20,541 nucleotides of DNA, taken from an uncultured Verrucomicrobiota bacterium. GTDB lineage: Bacteria > Verrucomicrobiota > Verrucomicrobiae > Opitutales > Opitutaceae. The notes beneath the pieces were generated by a model, which did not search any database, was not told the origin of the DNA, and was given only the letters and a program-made list of their open reading frames with translations. Below are positions 8,918 through 15,467 of the stretch, piece by piece; position 1 is the first letter of the stretch; every line of letters begins with the position of its first letter. Where the stretch lies: NCBI GenBank assembly GCA_946481225.1, contig CAMLNJ010000004.1, forward strand, positions 1-20,541, read 5' to 3'. Both the position numbers and the translations under genes were made by a program.

Positions 8918-9379
8918 TCAGGCCTCGCGGCGTCGGCGCAGGGCGAAAGCGGCGAGCGCGGCGACACCGACGAAGGCGCCGGAGGAGGCGGGCCCGGGGA
9001 TGGGAGTCGCGCTGAGGGTGCCGACGATGATTGAGCCGGCGTCGTAGGCGGCGGCGCTGTCGATCAGGACGATGCCGGGTTCGGAGGCTTCAAAGTGCGC
9101 CCAGCCGAGGACGCTGCGGTTGGGTTTGGAGTTTTCTTTGGAAATGGGCGGGGTGAAGCCCAGGCCGGTCGTGAAACCGAGGTGGAATTCGCCGTAGGGC
9201 CGGGCGACGGATTGGTTGCCGACGCCGCTGAACGAAGGATAGTCGCCGCCGGCTATGCCGGCCCAATCGAAAGATTGGCCGGCCGACACGAAATACCAGT
9301 CCGAGCCTTCATCCAAAACGCTGGTATGGTAGATAAGGCTTTCGGTCTTTTCGTCGTAGCTGAGAATTATGGCGGCGGC
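8918..9379 (-). pseudogene. 5'-truncated PEP-CTERM protein (C-terminal remnant)
   Basis: The reading frame is open from 9379, immediately after the stop of the upstream PEP-CTERM gene, to a TGA at 8920-8918. It encodes about 153 residues beginning AAAIILSYDEKTESLIY. The C-terminus is a typical PEP-CTERM signal: a PGP variant of the PEP motif (TPIPGPASS), a hydrophobic helix (GAFVGVAALAAFAL) and a basic end (RRRREA). The segment just before it (LGWAHFEAS, then IDSAAAYDAGSIIVGTLSA) resembles the stretch common before PEP-CTERM signals in this phylum. There is no ATG, no signal peptide and no ribosome binding site; a TTG at 9316 is the only usual alternative start and gives 132 residues. Without a signal peptide the sorting signal would be useless, so I read it as the remnant of a gene that lost its 5' half. 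A functional TTG-started protein is not excluded. Confidence 0.6.
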
Positions 9380-10144
9380 TCAGCGGCGGCGTCGCGCGGC
9401 GCCGAGGGCGAGCGCGCCGAGGCCGGCGAGGGCGGCGGCGGAGGCGGGTTCGGGGACGGGAGTCGGGGGATTGTCGCCGACGGCGGTGATGATCGTCAGG
9501 TGGTCGACATACATCGTGCCGCTGCCGCTTACGGAGCCTGCGGAGCCGTCGCCGATGAGGAGGAAGTTGGAGGCGCCGGTGAGCGCGGCGCCGCCGCCGA
9601 GGTAGGTGTTGTCGAAGAAGTAGGAGACCTGGCCGGCGAGGACGTAGGTCGTGAAGGTGTGGAACGCGGTCATGTCCGCCACCGGCTGAAAGTAGGTGGC
9701 GCCGCCGTAGTAGTAGTTGAAGCCGTCGTCCTGGAGGTAAAACGAGGAGCCGTATCCGCTGGAATCATACCAGTAGAGGGACCAGTCGGTGGCGCCGGGG
9801 GAGAGGGCGACGCGCATCTGGACCCAGTTGCCGGAGGCGGTGTCGGCGAGCGCGATGCCGGGCGAGTCGCCGTAGTTGTGGCCGATGCCGAACCAGATGC
9901 CTTCGCTGGGCGAGTAGCTGGTGTTCATCGCGAGGATGTTGCCGTCGCTGCTCCAGGTGGTGTGCCCGAAATAGGAGATGCCTTGGGTGTTGGGACCGAC
10001 CGTGGTGAACCAGCCGGCGTAGGCGCCCTGCGAGGGGGTGAGGTCGCCATCGTATTGGTAGGTGGTCGGGGCGGCCGAGAGCGCGGCGGCGAAGGCCGGA
10101 AGCGTGGCGAGGGCGAGGAAGCGTGGGCGGCGAAGTGTAGGCAT
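9380..10144 (-). CDS. Exported PEP-CTERM protein with LamG-like body
   Basis: A 254-residue protein. The ATG at 10144 is preferred over an upstream in-frame start at 10195 because it gives a clean signal peptide: a basic n-region (LRRPRF), a hydrophobic core (LALATLPAFAAAL) and cleavage near residue 24. The body is rich in Y, G, S and W, and its second half has the pattern of concanavalin A/LamG-type sandwich domains (FHTFTTYVLAGQVSYFFDN, then FLLIGDGSA and MYVDHLTI). The last 25 residues are a PEP-CTERM signal: the VPEPAS motif, an Ala/Leu/Gly helix and terminal RRRR. PEP-CTERM proteins are recognised and processed by exosortase at the inner membrane and usually end up outside the cell or in the envelope, often with exopolysaccharide. 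No exosortase is in this window. Ligand and function are unknown. Confidence 0.85.
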   Translation of the reverse strand: MPTLRRPRFLALATLPAFAAALSAAPTTYQYDGDLTPSQGAYAGWFTTVGPNTQGISYFGHTTWSSDGNILAMNTSYSPSEGIWFGIGHNYGDSPGIALADTASGNWVQMRVALSPGATDWSLYWYDSSGYGSSFYLQDDGFNYYYGGATYFQPVADMTAFHTFTTYVLAGQVSYFFDNTYLGGGAALTGASNFLLIGDGSAGSVSGSGTMYVDHLTIITAVGDNPPTPVPEPASAAALAGLGALALGAARRRR

Positions 10145-10455
10145 GGTGGAAGCGGGACGGACCCAAGGGGATGCATACGCGATGCCGCTTCGCAAGGCTT
10201 GGCCGGATCCACGCGGTCGGGAGGCGTGGCGGCGGGACCCTGCGTGAGCGGATCGCCAGGGGGGGCGCTCCGCCGGATACGCCCGACGAGGGGAGGGGCG
10301 TGGCCGATCAGTGCCGTGCGGAGGCGCCGGGTCGAGCGTGGCGACCGGCGCGGGGATTCGCTCGCGATTTTTGCATCGCCGGTTCCTGGCTCAACAGCTT
10401 GCGCGATACTCCGCCGGGATAATCGTGGAATCCGGGTGGGGCTGCGGTTTCCGGT
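10145..10455. other. Intergenic region upstream of the PEP-CTERM gene
   Basis: A 311-bp gap between the phosphotransferase stop and the PEP-CTERM start, both on the minus strand. It should contain the phosphotransferase terminator and the PEP-CTERM promoter. I saw no RNA gene, no conserved small ORF with a credible start and no convincing promoter. The 10365-10375 stretch (GATTTTTGCAT) is the most A/T-rich part. Confidence 0.4.
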
Positions 10456-11970
10456 TCACTCCTTGTCGCCGAGGGCGGCGCGGATGCCGCGGCAGGCGGT
10501 GCGGAGAACCTGGAGGCGCGCGTAGCGTTTGTCGTTCGCCGGGATCAGATGCCAGGGCGCGTGCGAGGTGTCGGTGAGCGCGAGCATGTCGCCGACCGCG
10601 ATCTCGTAGGCCTCCCACTTGCGGCGATTGCGCCAGTCTTCCTCGTTGATCTTGTGCTGCTTGAATGCGGTGGTTTCGCGGGCGCGGAAGCGGGCGAGCT
10701 GCTCTTCGCGGCCGATGTGCAGCCAGAACTTGATCACGATCTGGCCGTGTTCGGTGAGCTCGCGTTCGAAGTCGTTGAGCTCATCGAAGGCGCGTTTCCA
10801 CTCGTCGGGGCGGCAGAAGCCTTCGAGGCGTTCGACGAGCACGCGGCCATACCAGCTGCGGTCGAAGATCGCGATGGCGCCGTCGCGCGGCACGTGGCGC
10901 CAGAAGCGCCAGAGGTAGTGATGCGCCTTTTCCTCGTCCGTGGGCTTGGCGACGGGGTAGACGCGGTAGTCGCGCATATCGATGGCGCTGGTGAGGCGGC
11001 GGATGGCGCCGCCCTTTCCGGCCGCGTCCCAACCCTCGAAGACGAAGGTCACGGCGCGGCCGGCTTCCTTGGCGGCGCGCGCGGCGGCGTGGAGGCGGCC
11101 GAGCCATTTGTCGCGCTTTTCCTCGTATTCCTCGGAGGAGAGCCGCTGGTCGAGGGGCAGGCCGGCGAGGCGTCGGCGGCCGAAGGCGCGCAAGGGCGCG
11201 GGCTTCGGCTCGGGTTTGGCGGGCGTGCGCGTCTTGGCGAGGCGGGCGCGCTTGCGGAGGTGTTCGGAGAAGCGTTCGAGGAGGAGTTCGCCGACGGCGA
11301 GGTTGCGGGCGCGCTCGTCGTCCGAATCGACGACCACCCAAGGCGCGTTCGGGCGATGGGTGGCCTTGAGGATGTGGACGGCGGTGCGTTCGAGGCGGTC
11401 GTAGATGCGGTGGTGGCGCCAGTCTTCCTCGGTGACGCGCCAGGCGGTGCGTTCGTCGGCTTCGAGGCGCTTGAAGCGGGCGCGTTGGGCGTCCTTGCCG
11501 AGGTTGAGCCAGACCTTGAGGATGAGCGTGTCGTTGTCGGCGAGGGTCTTTTCGAAATCCCGGATGCGCTCGAGTTCGTGGTCGAGGGCGGCGAGTTCCT
11601 TTTGGCCGCGGGCTTCGTCGTTGAGCGTCTCGGTATACCAGGAGCCGGCGAAGACGCCGATCTTGCCCGCGGGGGGAAGGCTGCGCCAGAAGCGCCAGAG
11701 GAAGGGGCGGCGGCGTTCCTCGTCGGTGGGTTTTTCGAAGGAGAAGGTCTCGACGCCGCGCGGGTCGAGCCAGCCACCGAGGGCGTTGAGGAGGTCGCCG
11801 CGGCCGGCGCCGGCGACGCCGGCCACGATGAGAAGGACGTTGAAGGGCTGTTGCTTAAGCTCGACCTGGAGCTGGACGAGGCGTTCGCGGAGCTGGCCGA
11901 TACGGGCTTCGTAGGCTTTTTTCGAGATGCGCTCGGGTTCGACGGGGCGGCGGCGTTTCGCGGTGGGCAT
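10456..11970 (-). CDS. pap: Polyphosphate:AMP phosphotransferase (two-domain PPK2 family)
   Basis: A 504-residue protein, close to the length of known two-domain PPK2 enzymes, which transfer phosphate from polyphosphate to AMP to make ADP in the cytoplasm. Two PPK2 domains lie in tandem. The C-terminal one (about 275-500) has an intact P-loop, GWDAAGKG (313-320), followed by DRSWYGR (370-376) and INEEDWRNRRKW (441-452). The N-terminal one (about 15-240) keeps the fold signature (KPTDEERRRPFLWRFWRSLP) but has GVAGAGRG (51-58) where the P-loop should be and AGSWYTE for the Walker-B motif, so it has lost the Asp and Lys used in catalysis. This asymmetry is known for the two-domain (class II) enzymes. 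A basic, proline-rich linker (about 240-265) joins them. It lies 171 bp after panD on the same strand; co-transcription is possible but not shown. Confidence 0.93.
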   Translation of the reverse strand: MPTAKRRRPVEPERISKKAYEARIGQLRERLVQLQVELKQQPFNVLLIVAGVAGAGRGDLLNALGGWLDPRGVETFSFEKPTDEERRRPFLWRFWRSLPPAGKIGVFAGSWYTETLNDEARGQKELAALDHELERIRDFEKTLADNDTLILKVWLNLGKDAQRARFKRLEADERTAWRVTEEDWRHHRIYDRLERTAVHILKATHRPNAPWVVVDSDDERARNLAVGELLLERFSEHLRKRARLAKTRTPAKPEPKPAPLRAFGRRRLAGLPLDQRLSSEEYEEKRDKWLGRLHAAARAAKEAGRAVTFVFEGWDAAGKGGAIRRLTSAIDMRDYRVYPVAKPTDEEKAHHYLWRFWRHVPRDGAIAIFDRSWYGRVLVERLEGFCRPDEWKRAFDELNDFERELTEHGQIVIKFWLHIGREEQLARFRARETTAFKQHKINEEDWRNRRKWEAYEIAVGDMLALTDTSHAPWHLIPANDKRYARLQVLRTACRGIRAALGDKE

Positions 11971-12141
11971 CTGGGGGAGGAAGTGGCTCGCGTCGCGCGG
12001 CGGGCGACGTGCGTATCGAAAGCGGGAATGGTGCCGGGCGGAAACGGAAAACGCGGCCGCGCGTGAAGTTTTGGCGGCGGCGCGGGCGCCTTGGCTCGTG
12101 CGTGGCCGGCCGGCCGGCGGGAAGCAGGCGAAGCGGGAAAC

Positions 12142-12513
12142 CTACGGGGCCTCGACGGGCTTGTCCTCGATGGAGGCGATGATGTTGTCCGGGCCCATGA
12201 GGACGACGCGCGCGGCGTGTTTTTCCACCTGCTCGGGAGTGAGGCGGCAGTAGGAGAGGACGATGACAAGGTCGCCGGGGCGCACGAGGCGGGCGGCGGC
12301 GCCGTTGACCTGCACCTGGCCGGGCTCGCCGTAGATCACGTAGGTCGTGAAGCGCGCGCCGTTGTCTATATCGAGGACGTCGACTTGTTCGAACTCGAGG
12401 AAGCCGGCCGCCCGGCAGAAGGCCCGGTCGAGCGAGATCGATCCCTCGTAGTGGGGATCGGCCGCGGTGATCGTGGCGCGGTGCAGCTTGGTTTTGAGGA
12501 AGGTGCGGAACAC
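12142..12513 (-). CDS. panD: Aspartate 1-decarboxylase proenzyme
   Basis: A 123-residue pyruvoyl enzyme that makes beta-alanine from aspartate for pantothenate synthesis. The self-cleavage site is intact: Y22-E23-G24-S25, where the Gly24-Ser25 bond breaks and Ser25 becomes the pyruvoyl group. Lys9 and His11 in the N-terminal strand and R54, T57 and Y58 (NGARFTTY) sit at the same numbers as in the E. coli enzyme, which supports the GTG start at 12513. The stop is TAG. It is the last of four CoA-pathway genes on this strand, 101 bp after coaB. Its enzymatic partner PanC is not in the window. Confidence 0.97.
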   Translation of the reverse strand: MFRTFLKTKLHRATITAADPHYEGSISLDRAFCRAAGFLEFEQVDVLDIDNGARFTTYVIYGEPGQVQVNGAAARLVRPGDLVIVLSYCRLTPEQVEKHAARVVLMGPDNIIASIEDKPVEAP

Positions 12514-12614
12514 GGGAAAAGGCGGAGTTTCAAGCCGGAGGGGCGGGCGGGCAAGCGCGCACCGGGGGAGGAATTTTGCGGGGCGTGGCGGATCGCTTGT
12601 CGCGGCTACACGGC

Positions 12615-13259
12615 TCAGCCGCCGCGGACCCAGCCCTCGACCCAGGCGCAGAGGGCGGGCACGCCGAGGGCGTGGGCGGTGGCGGCGCTTTCTCCCGGCC
12701 GGTAGATACGGAAGGTCCGGCCGGCGCCGGCCGCGCCCAGCTCGTCCATGTCGTTATGCACGACGGCGTCCGCGCCGCCGGCGGCGAAGAGTTTGCCGAC
12801 GGCGGCGGCGCGCGCGGCGGGGTCGGCGCCGGCGGTGAGTTTGAAGCCGAGGACGCGCAGCGGCGTCGGGGACCAGCCCTTGAGTCTCGGGAGGAGCTTG
12901 GGCGTCGGCACGAGACGCAGCGTGAGGTCGTCGGCGTCGGAACTGAGCTTGCCGGTGTGCGCCTGCGCGGGGCGGTAGTCGGCGACGGCGGCGGCGTGGA
13001 TGACGACGTCGAAGCCGCCTCGGCAGAGGGCGGACTCGAGGCGGGCGCCGAGCTGCTCGGTGGAGCCGAAGGCGCCGCAGGTGACGCCGTTGGCGGTGCT
13101 GTGGAGGGAGCCTTCGCCGTGGAGGAGGGTCACTTCGTGACCCGCGGTGGCGAGGAATTCGGCGATGGCGACGCCGGTCGCGCCGCTGCTGACGTTGGAG
13201 ATGAAGCGGACGGCGTCGATCGGCTCTCGGGTGGCGCCGGCGGTGACTAGGACTTTCAT
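12615..13259 (-). CDS. coaB: Phosphopantothenate--cysteine ligase, monofunctional CoaB
   Basis: A 214-residue Rossmann-like enzyme that joins 4'-phosphopantothenate to cysteine using a nucleotide triphosphate. The ATG at 13259 (MKVLVTAGATREPID) fits the family start; the longer frame to 13367 runs into the palindromic element. Visible motifs are AGATREPID (7-15), SNVSSGATG (21-29), HAAAVADY (88-95), KLSSD (104-108) and PTPKLL (118-123). Most bacteria fuse CoaB behind CoaC and carry KIKK at the fourth motif. Here the gene is separate and reads KLSS, which resembles the free-standing CoaB type known from streptococci (KISS with downstream KTPKII). SSGKMG of fused enzymes is also changed, to SSGATG. 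Substrate and nucleotide preference (ATP or CTP) cannot be read from this. Confidence 0.88.
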   Translation of the reverse strand: MKVLVTAGATREPIDAVRFISNVSSGATGVAIAEFLATAGHEVTLLHGEGSLHSTANGVTCGAFGSTEQLGARLESALCRGGFDVVIHAAAVADYRPAQAHTGKLSSDADDLTLRLVPTPKLLPRLKGWSPTPLRVLGFKLTAGADPAARAAAVGKLFAAGGADAVVHNDMDELGAAGAGRTFRIYRPGESAATAHALGVPALCAWVEGWVRGG

Positions 13260-13315
13260 TCGCGAACGGGGAGGGAAAAGGGGATGGGCGGCGGGCGCGG
13301 CGACGGGTTGCGCGC

Positions 13316-13484
13316 TCAGCCGTAACAATTCAGTCGAGCAGGTCGCGTCGAGACGATCTGGCGGCACCTTTCAGTGGCGCTCTCCCAGCGAAATACCCTC
13401 CGGGTATTCCTCGGTCGCTTGCCTCTGAAATGCACTCGCCATCTCATCTCGTTGCTCCGCTTTCGATTGAATTGTTACGGCTCA
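13316..13484. repeat. 169-bp imperfect palindromic element in the coaC-coaB gap
   Basis: The two halves are imperfect inverted repeats centred on position 13400. The outer arms match at 20 of 22 positions (13316-13337 against 13463-13484, core CCGTAACAATTCA), and the centre is AATACCC (13392-13398) with GGGTATT (13402-13408). In between, the arms still match in blocks, including TTTCAG on each side, with one single-base shift. The right end supplies the TGA stop of coaC (13484-13482). Such a structure could be a miniature inverted-repeat element, a REP-like palindrome or a processed RNA hairpin. No second copy was seen in this window and no transposase is nearby. Confidence 0.8.
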
Positions 13485-14030
13485 GGCGATTTTTGGGCCG
13501 AGCTGGGCGAGGACGTGGAGCACGAGATCGTCGGGCTCGAGGAGGCGGCCGGCGCCTTGTTCGCCGCAGGCCTGGTTGCCCTCGCCGGTGGGAAGGACGC
13601 GCACGCCCATCGCGGAGAGTTTTTGCAAATTCGCCTGCGTGGCGGGGTGGGAGAGCATGGCGTGGTTCATGGCGGGCGCGAGCCACCAAGGTTTCTTTTT
13701 CAGCTCCCAAGCGAGGAAGAGCGAGCCGAGGAGGTCGTCGGCGAGGCCGTTGGCGAGGCGGGCGATGGTGTTGGCGGTGGCGGGGCAGACGAGGGCGAGG
13801 TCTGCCCGGCGGGCGAGCTCGATGTGCTCCATCGCGCGGCCGGGTTCCCAGAGGTCGCAAAACGGAGGGCGGCCGGTGAGGCCCTCGAGCGTGGCGGGGC
13901 CGATGAATTTCAGCGCGGAAGGCGTGGCGACCGTTTGTATCTCCACGCCGGCCTGGGCGAGGCGCGAGATCGCGTGGCAGGCCTTGTAACAGGCGATCGA
14001 GCCGGTGAGCGCGAAGAGCAGGCGGGGCAT
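13482..14030 (-). CDS. coaC: Phosphopantothenoylcysteine decarboxylase, monofunctional CoaC
   Basis: A 182-residue FMN-dependent flavoprotein that decarboxylates phosphopantothenoylcysteine to 4'-phosphopantetheine. All the family landmarks are present: TGSIACYK (9-16) for FMN binding, the active-site His69 in MEHIELARRAD, CPATANTIARLANGLADDLL (82-101), PAMNHAM (119-125) and the flap ACGEQGAGRL (154-163) with its catalytic cysteine. It lies 54 bp downstream of panB. Its stop codon is the first three bases of the palindromic element that separates it from coaB, so the last residues (GPKIA) abut that element. Confidence 0.96.
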   Translation of the reverse strand: MPRLLFALTGSIACYKACHAISRLAQAGVEIQTVATPSALKFIGPATLEGLTGRPPFCDLWEPGRAMEHIELARRADLALVCPATANTIARLANGLADDLLGSLFLAWELKKKPWWLAPAMNHAMLSHPATQANLQKLSAMGVRVLPTGEGNQACGEQGAGRLLEPDDLVLHVLAQLGPKIA

Positions 14031-14084
14031 GGCGAGGAGGCGGCGAGGAGGCGGCGCGGAAAGGGAGGGGGCGGGGAGGAACGC

Positions 14085-14894
14085 TTATTCGCCGAGGCCG
14101 TAGCTTTCCTTGGCGGCGGGGAAGCTGCGGTCGCAGACTGCGGCGTGGTAGGCGGCCAGGCCGGCGCGCGCGGCCTCGCCGGCGGCGGCGAATTGCCGCA
14201 CGAAGCGGGGCTGATGGCCGGGGGTGAGGCCGAGGAGGTCGGCCATGACGAGAACCTGCCCGTCGCAGCCGGCGCCGGCGCCGATGCCGATGACGGGAAT
14301 GTCCACCGCGGCGGCGATCTCGCGGGCGAGCGGATCGGGAATGCATTCGAGCACGATGCCGAAGGCTCCGGCCGCCTCGAGCGCGCGGGCCTGGCGGAGG
14401 AGATCGGCGGCGGCGGCGGGGGCCCGGCCCTGGACCTTGTAGCCGCCGAGGCCGTGGACGGACTGCGGGGTGAGGCCGAGGTGGCCGATGACCGGCACGC
14501 CGGATTGCACCAGATGGGCGATCACGTCGGCGTGACCGTCGACGCCCTCGATTTTCACCGCGTGCGCGCCGGCCCGAAGGAGGAGCGTCGCGGTCTCGAC
14601 GGCGGCGGCGAGGCCCTTGCGGGCGGCGAGGAAGGGGAAGTCGCCGATCAACAGCTTGCGTGCGGGCAACTCGCCGAGGCCGCGCGCCACGGCGGCGACA
14701 TGCCGCGCCATGATCTCGGGGGTGGCGGAGAAGGTCGTGGACTCGCCGTCGATGACGGTGGCCAGCGAATCGCCGACGAGCACGCAATCCACCGGGGACT
14801 CCGCGATCAGGCGCGCCTCCCAGTGCGTGTGGGCCGCGATCATGCTGATCGGGGCCTGGCCCTTGCGCGCGCGAAACTCGAGGACGGACTTCAT
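14085..14894 (-). CDS. panB: 3-methyl-2-oxobutanoate hydroxymethyltransferase (ketopantoate synthase)
   Basis: A 269-residue TIM-barrel enzyme that adds a hydroxymethyl group from methylene-tetrahydrofolate to alpha-ketoisovalerate, the first step to pantoate. I chose the ATG at 14894 (MKSVLEFRARKGQ) because it matches the family N-terminus; an in-frame start at 14936 adds 14 unlikely residues. Conserved residues are Asp42 (VGDSL) and Asp85 (GDFPF) for the metal, Lys114 and Glu116 (VKIEG), His138 (GHLGLTPQS) and the catalytic Glu183 (LECIP), followed by IGIGAGAGCDGQVLV. The usual TAYDY near the N-terminus is replaced by AAHTH (20-24). It is the first gene of the panB-coaC-coaB-panD run and diverges from the small membrane protein. 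Confidence 0.96.
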   Translation of the reverse strand: MKSVLEFRARKGQAPISMIAAHTHWEARLIAESPVDCVLVGDSLATVIDGESTTFSATPEIMARHVAAVARGLGELPARKLLIGDFPFLAARKGLAAAVETATLLLRAGAHAVKIEGVDGHADVIAHLVQSGVPVIGHLGLTPQSVHGLGGYKVQGRAPAAAADLLRQARALEAAGAFGIVLECIPDPLAREIAAAVDIPVIGIGAGAGCDGQVLVMADLLGLTPGHQPRFVRQFAAAGEAARAGLAAYHAAVCDRSFPAAKESYGLGE

Positions 14895-15024
14895 GCGAAG
14901 GAGCGACAGATACGCGTCCGCGGCGGCGGACGCCAACCCGCATTTTCACCGCCTTCGCACAGGAATGGGGAGGGCACGTCTCGACTTCCGGCGGCGGGCC
15001 TCCATCTTGCGGGTCTGGGTCCTT

Positions 15025-15336
15025 ATGCAGTTACTCTTCGCCGCCGCCGCCGCCAAACCGACCGTTTTGGAAAAAGTTCAGGCCATCCCGCTGTCCACGT
15101 GGATCAGCGTGTTGGTCGCGATCATTGTGATCATCGTCATGGTCCGCATCTGGAGAACGCTGAAGGAGTTCAATGAGTTCGCGCCTTGGATCGCGCTCTT
15201 CATGATCGGCGGTTCGGTCGTGCTTTATTGGACTTACGAGCGCACCGAGCCGAAGGTGCTTTCGCCGATCTTCGATGTGTTGGCCCAGTATCTTCCGTCG
15301 AAGATCCAATACAAGGATTCGACCGTGCCGCAGTGA
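15025..15336 (+). CDS. Small two-helix membrane protein of unknown function
   Basis: A 103-residue protein from the ATG at 15025. Two hydrophobic helices are visible: about residues 24-43 (STWISVLVAIIVIIVMVRIW) and 53-71 (APWIALFMIGGSVVLYWTY), joined by a short basic/acidic loop (RTLKEFNEF). A polar C-terminus of about 32 residues follows (ERTEPKVLS, then PSKIQYKDSTVPQ). An in-frame ATG at 14965 would add 20 residues. The first ten residues (MQLLFAAAAA) look like part of a signal or pre-helix segment. It diverges from panB with 130 bp between the starts and converges on aroE. I do not recognise the family. Confidence 0.72.
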   Translation: MQLLFAAAAAKPTVLEKVQAIPLSTWISVLVAIIVIIVMVRIWRTLKEFNEFAPWIALFMIGGSVVLYWTYERTEPKVLSPIFDVLAQYLPSKIQYKDSTVPQ

Positions 15337-15414
15337 TCGCGGGGCGGTGTCGGACGTTGCGGGCGCGCCCCGGCCGTGGTCCGGCGCGATTCCTCGAGGT
15401 GCGTGAGCCTTTGC

Positions 15415-15440
15415 TCTCGCGGTCAGAAGGTTGCGCGAGA
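15415..15440. terminator. Candidate bidirectional hairpin between convergent genes
   Basis: Between the small membrane gene (plus) and aroE (minus), TCTCGCG (15415-15421) is a perfect seven-base complement of CGCGAGA (15434-15440) with a 12-base loop. There is no T-tract on either side. Its place in the 131-bp convergent gap is what suggests termination. Confidence 0.35.
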
Positions 15441-15467
15441 CGACTCGATCCAACTGAGATTTCCAGG

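Noticed and set aside
9380..9382. TGA between the two PEP-CTERM frames as a selenocysteine or programmed readthrough site
   Set aside because: The upstream protein is already complete at its RRRR end, no selenocysteine insertion hairpin was recognised, and the downstream frame looks like a truncated gene.
9095..12066. Long plus-strand open frames opposite the PEP-CTERM and phosphotransferase genes (9095-10525 and 10549-12066)
   Set aside because: They are antisense to genes with clear family motifs, and their translations are Gly/Ala/Glu/Val-biased, as expected from the reverse strand of GC-rich coding DNA.
12104..12120. GGCCGGCC palindrome downstream of panD as a terminator
   Set aside because: No loop, no T-tract, and common in this GC-rich sequence.
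13259..13484. The palindrome as the cause of a recent split of a fused coaBC gene
   Set aside because: The order coaC then coaB fits, but the CoaB motifs are of the free-standing type, so the split is probably older than the insertion. The element length (169) also does not restore a simple in-frame fusion. Kept only as a remark on its location.
15360..15371. GGGCGCGCCC palindrome in the gap before aroE
   Set aside because: Short self-complementary GC runs are expected by chance at this base composition, and it has no loop for a stable hairpin.
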